A stretch of 64,000 nucleotides of DNA, taken from NCBI RefSeq assembly GCF_014596915.1, contig NZ_JACVWU010000001.1:558001-622000 (forward strand), written 5' to 3'. The stretch's first letter is position 1. Each line of letters opens with the position of its first letter. Of this stretch, positions 62,044 through 64,000 are shown piece by piece. The stretch is from Streptomyces sp. TRM68416. GTDB taxonomy: Bacteria; Actinomycetota; Actinomycetes; Streptomycetales; Streptomycetaceae. The translations under genes were made by a program, and so were the position numbers. The notes beneath the pieces are model-generated. The model was given only the letters and a program-made list of their open reading frames with translations. It did not search any database and had not been told where the DNA came from.

Positions 62044-64000
62044 GTGCCTCTACCTCCCCTCCGTCCGCTCCTGCGCCCCCGGCTCCCGGTGAAGGCGCTG
62101 GTGGCGGCCGCCCTGGGCGCCGCCTTCTGCGCCCAGGCCGTGGCCGCGCTGCTTCCCCACGTCCCGCTGCTGCTCGCGGCCACCGCCACCGCGCTGGCCG
62201 TCGAGGGCGTGCTGTTCCGGTGGCAGCGGGGCATGCTGGCGGTGTTCGCCAAGTCGCACGCGGACATCACCGTGCGGCACGTAGTGCGGGACCTGCTGCT
62301 GGTGGTCGGTCTGCTGCGGCTGGGCGGGCAGGAGCGGGAGACGGTGTACGCCCCGCTCGTCGCCGGTCTGCTGGCCTTCTACGCGCTGCACTGCGCGATC
62401 CAGGCCGTCTCCGTCCTGGTCCGCCGCACCCGCACCCTACCGGTGGTGACCCGGAACATCGACGCCTCCGCGCTGCGGCTGTCCCCCGCGCCACCGCTCC
62501 TGCTGCGCCGCCCCGGCCCCCGGCTGCTGGTCTACGGCCTGCCCTCGACGGCGGGCCTGCTGGGCACCGCGGCCACCGCCGACCCGCGCTGCGCGGCCCT
62601 GGGCATCGCGCTGTCCCTGGGCCTTTCCCTGGTGGGCCTGTCCGGCCTGCTGCTGCGGCTGCTGCCGGGCCGCCGCCCGGCGGGCGAGCAGGAGGTGCTG
62701 AGGTGGCTGGACGCGTGGCTGGCGGAGTACCGGCCGACCGTCGGGCTGTACTTCTCCGGCGGCACGTCCTCGGCCTACCAGGCGAACATGTGGCTGGAGC
62801 CGATCGCGCGGCTGGACGGGCGCCCGCTGATCGTGCTGCGCGAGCGGTTCATGGTGCAGAAGATCGCGCCCACCGACATCCCCATCCTGTGTCTGCCCAG
62901 GGTCTCCACGCTGATGCGGCTGGAGCAGTCCACCCTCCAGGTCCTCATCCACCCGTCGAACTCCGGCAAGACCTCCCAGGTGCTGCGCATCCCGACGCTC
63001 AAGCACACCTTCGTCAACCACGGCGAGAGCGACAAGCTGTCCTCCTGCAATCCGTACGCGAAGGCCTACGACGAGGTGTGGGTGGCCGGTCCGGCGGCGC
63101 GTGAGCGGTACGCGCTGGCCGAGGTCGGCGTCGAGGACAAGGACGTGGTGGAGATCGGCCGCCCGCAGCTGGACGCCGTACGGCGGTACGCGGGGCCGCC
63201 GACCGGGCCGTACACCACCGTGCTGTACGCGCCGACCTGGGAGGGCTGGGACGGGAACCCGGGCAACACCTCGGTGGTCGAGGCCGGGGAGAACCTCGTG
63301 CGGGCGCTGCTGGCGGATCCGGGGGTACGGCTGCTGTACAAGCCGCATCCGCTGACCGGCTCGGTCGATCCGCGGGCCGGGGCGGCCGATCTGCGGATCC
63401 GGGAGCTGGTGCGGGCGGCGAACCGGGAGCGGTCGGGGGAACGTCCCGCTGACGACGGCGAACTGGCCCGGCTGACGCGGGAGTTGGACCGGCTGACCAC
63501 GTCCGGCTTCCGGGCTCGGGCGGACCAGGTGGAGCGGATGATGGTGCAGTCGACGCCCGAGGCGGGGCGCGCGCAGGCGGTGGCGCGGGCCACGGCCGCC
63601 TGGGAGGAGGCCTACTGGGCGGCGCTGCCCGAGTGGGAGCACCAGGTCGTCACGGACGTCCGGCCCACGCTGTTCTCCTGCTTCGACCGGTCCGATCTGC
63701 TGATCAGCGATGTGTCGAGCGTGATCAGCGACTTCCTGGCGAGTGAGAAGCCGTACGCGGTGGCCAACACCAGCGGGCTCGCGGAGGACGTGTTCCGCAA
63801 GACCTTCCCGACCGTACGGGCGGCGACCGTGCTGACGCCGGACGCGGCCGGGGTGCCGACGCTGCTGGCGGCGGTGCGGGATCCGGAGAAGGACGAACTG
63901 GCTGCCGCGCGGGCCGAGTTGAAGCGCCATCTGCTCGGTCCGGCCGAGCCGAGCGCCCAGGAGCGGTTCAACACGGCCGTACAGGAGCTGGGTTCGGCCG
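62044..64000 (+). CDS. TagF-like CDP-glycerol glycerophosphotransferase family protein, 3' end cut
   Basis: Starts at GTG 62044 with GGAG eight bases upstream; 652 residues are visible and the frame is open at the window end. Residues 1-225 have several predicted membrane helices (ALVAAALGAAFCAQAVAALL, LLLAATATALAV, LLLVVGLLRL, ALGIALSLGLSLVGLSGLLL). The cytosolic domain then shows HTFVNHGESDKLS (the catalytic-His region of TagF enzymes), VEIGRPQLDAV, TTVLYAPTWEGW, LYKPHPLT and DLLISDVSSVISDFL. It probably polymerises glycerol- or polyol-phosphate units of an anionic wall polymer. The membrane-anchored N-terminus is a streptomycete feature. Confidence 0.87.
   Translation, partial: MPLPPLRPLLRPRLPVKALVAAALGAAFCAQAVAALLPHVPLLLAATATALAVEGVLFRWQRGMLAVFAKSHADITVRHVVRDLLLVVGLLRLGGQERETVYAPLVAGLLAFYALHCAIQAVSVLVRRTRTLPVVTRNIDASALRLSPAPPLLLRRPGPRLLVYGLPSTAGLLGTAATADPRCAALGIALSLGLSLVGLSGLLLRLLPGRRPAGEQEVLRWLDAWLAEYRPTVGLYFSGGTSSAYQANMWLEPIARLDGRPLIVLRERFMVQKIAPTDIPILCLPRVSTLMRLEQSTLQVLIHPSNSGKTSQVLRIPTLKHTFVNHGESDKLSSCNPYAKAYDEVWVAGPAARERYALAEVGVEDKDVVEIGRPQLDAVRRYAGPPTGPYTTVLYAPTWEGWDGNPGNTSVVEAGENLVRALLADPGVRLLYKPHPLTGSVDPRAGAADLRIRELVRAANRERSGERPADDGELARLTRELDRLTTSGFRARADQVERMMVQSTPEAGRAQAVARATAAWEEAYWAALPEWEHQVVTDVRPTLFSCFDRSDLLISDVSSVISDFLASEKPYAVANTSGLAEDVFRKTFPTVRAATVLTPDAAGVPTLLAAVRDPEKDELAAARAELKRHLLGPAEPSAQERFNTAVQELGSA

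Noticed and set aside
61977..63104. Plus-strand frame at the end of the window read as a separate 375-aa gene
   Set aside because: It is out of phase with the TagF-like frame starting at 62044, which contains all family motifs and an SD; the shadow is Arg/Ala-rich only.

Overview
The window is high-GC chromosomal DNA from an actinobacterium, almost certainly a Streptomyces. The evidence is strong G/C bias at third codon positions, frequent GTG starts, 4-base ATGA/GTGA overlaps, tRNAs without encoded CCA, a CIRCE-regulated hrcA-dnaJ pair, and several GC-rich intergenic elements that recur in Streptomyces genomes. As far as I recall, the gene order (CBS protein, era, dnaJ/hrcA, hemW, fadD, lepA, rpsT, holA, comEC, comEA, leuS, rsfS, LCP protein, nadD, proA, proB) matches the conserved S. 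coelicolor block around SCO2534-SCO2590. No phage, insertion sequence or CRISPR array is visible.

Layout. 1-3.7 kb: a CBS/CorC membrane protein (cut by the window start), a YjbR protein, a degenerate cytidine-deaminase-like protein, a secreted protein, a lone PII signal protein and the GTPase Era. 3.8-9.7 kb: a PfkB kinase, a glucarate dehydratase/KdgD operon, adenine deaminase, RNase Z and a HIT protein. 9.7-20.3 kb: tricorn protease, an RsmE/nitronate monooxygenase pair, dnaJ-hrcA with CIRCE, a metallo-hydrolase, a DUF3097 protein and a Uma2 protein. 20.4-28.7 kb: hemW, then a divergent signalling locus resembling osaC/osaA/osaB: a multidomain phosphatase facing a hybrid kinase with six HAMP-type repeats and a stand-alone receiver protein. 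28.8-45.2 kb: acyl-CoA ligase, lepA, rpsT, a minus-strand run comEA-comEC-nat-small gene-holA, degV, and leuS with a leader-peptide attenuator. 45.4-48.3 kb: a three-gene redox module (39-aa peptide, bis-heme ferric-reductase-like membrane cytochrome, NuoF-like flavoprotein carrying a C-terminal ferredoxin). 48.4-49.5 kb: two identical tRNA-Ala(GGC) genes bracketing two tiny zinc-finger genes and a transporter remnant. 49.6-64 kb: a histidine phosphatase, rsfS, a divergent LCP protein, nadD, an M48 protease, two related membrane proteins, proA/proB, a pyruvyltransferase-like enzyme and a TagF-like glycerophosphotransferase that runs off the window.

Themes. Core functions (translation, ribosome maturation, proline and NAD synthesis, heat-shock control) alternate with envelope and signalling genes. 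The most unusual items are: the NADH-to-bis-heme module at 45.4-48.3 kb; an expanded cysteine-rich octapeptide repeat inside the OsaC-like phosphatase; a 42-bp in-frame repeat at the N-terminus of ComEC; a leaderless leucine attenuator in front of leuS; and the likely spore-wall glycopolymer genes at 50.9-64 kb, spread around proA/proB. Functional calls rest on motif recognition and recalled family knowledge; no searches were run.
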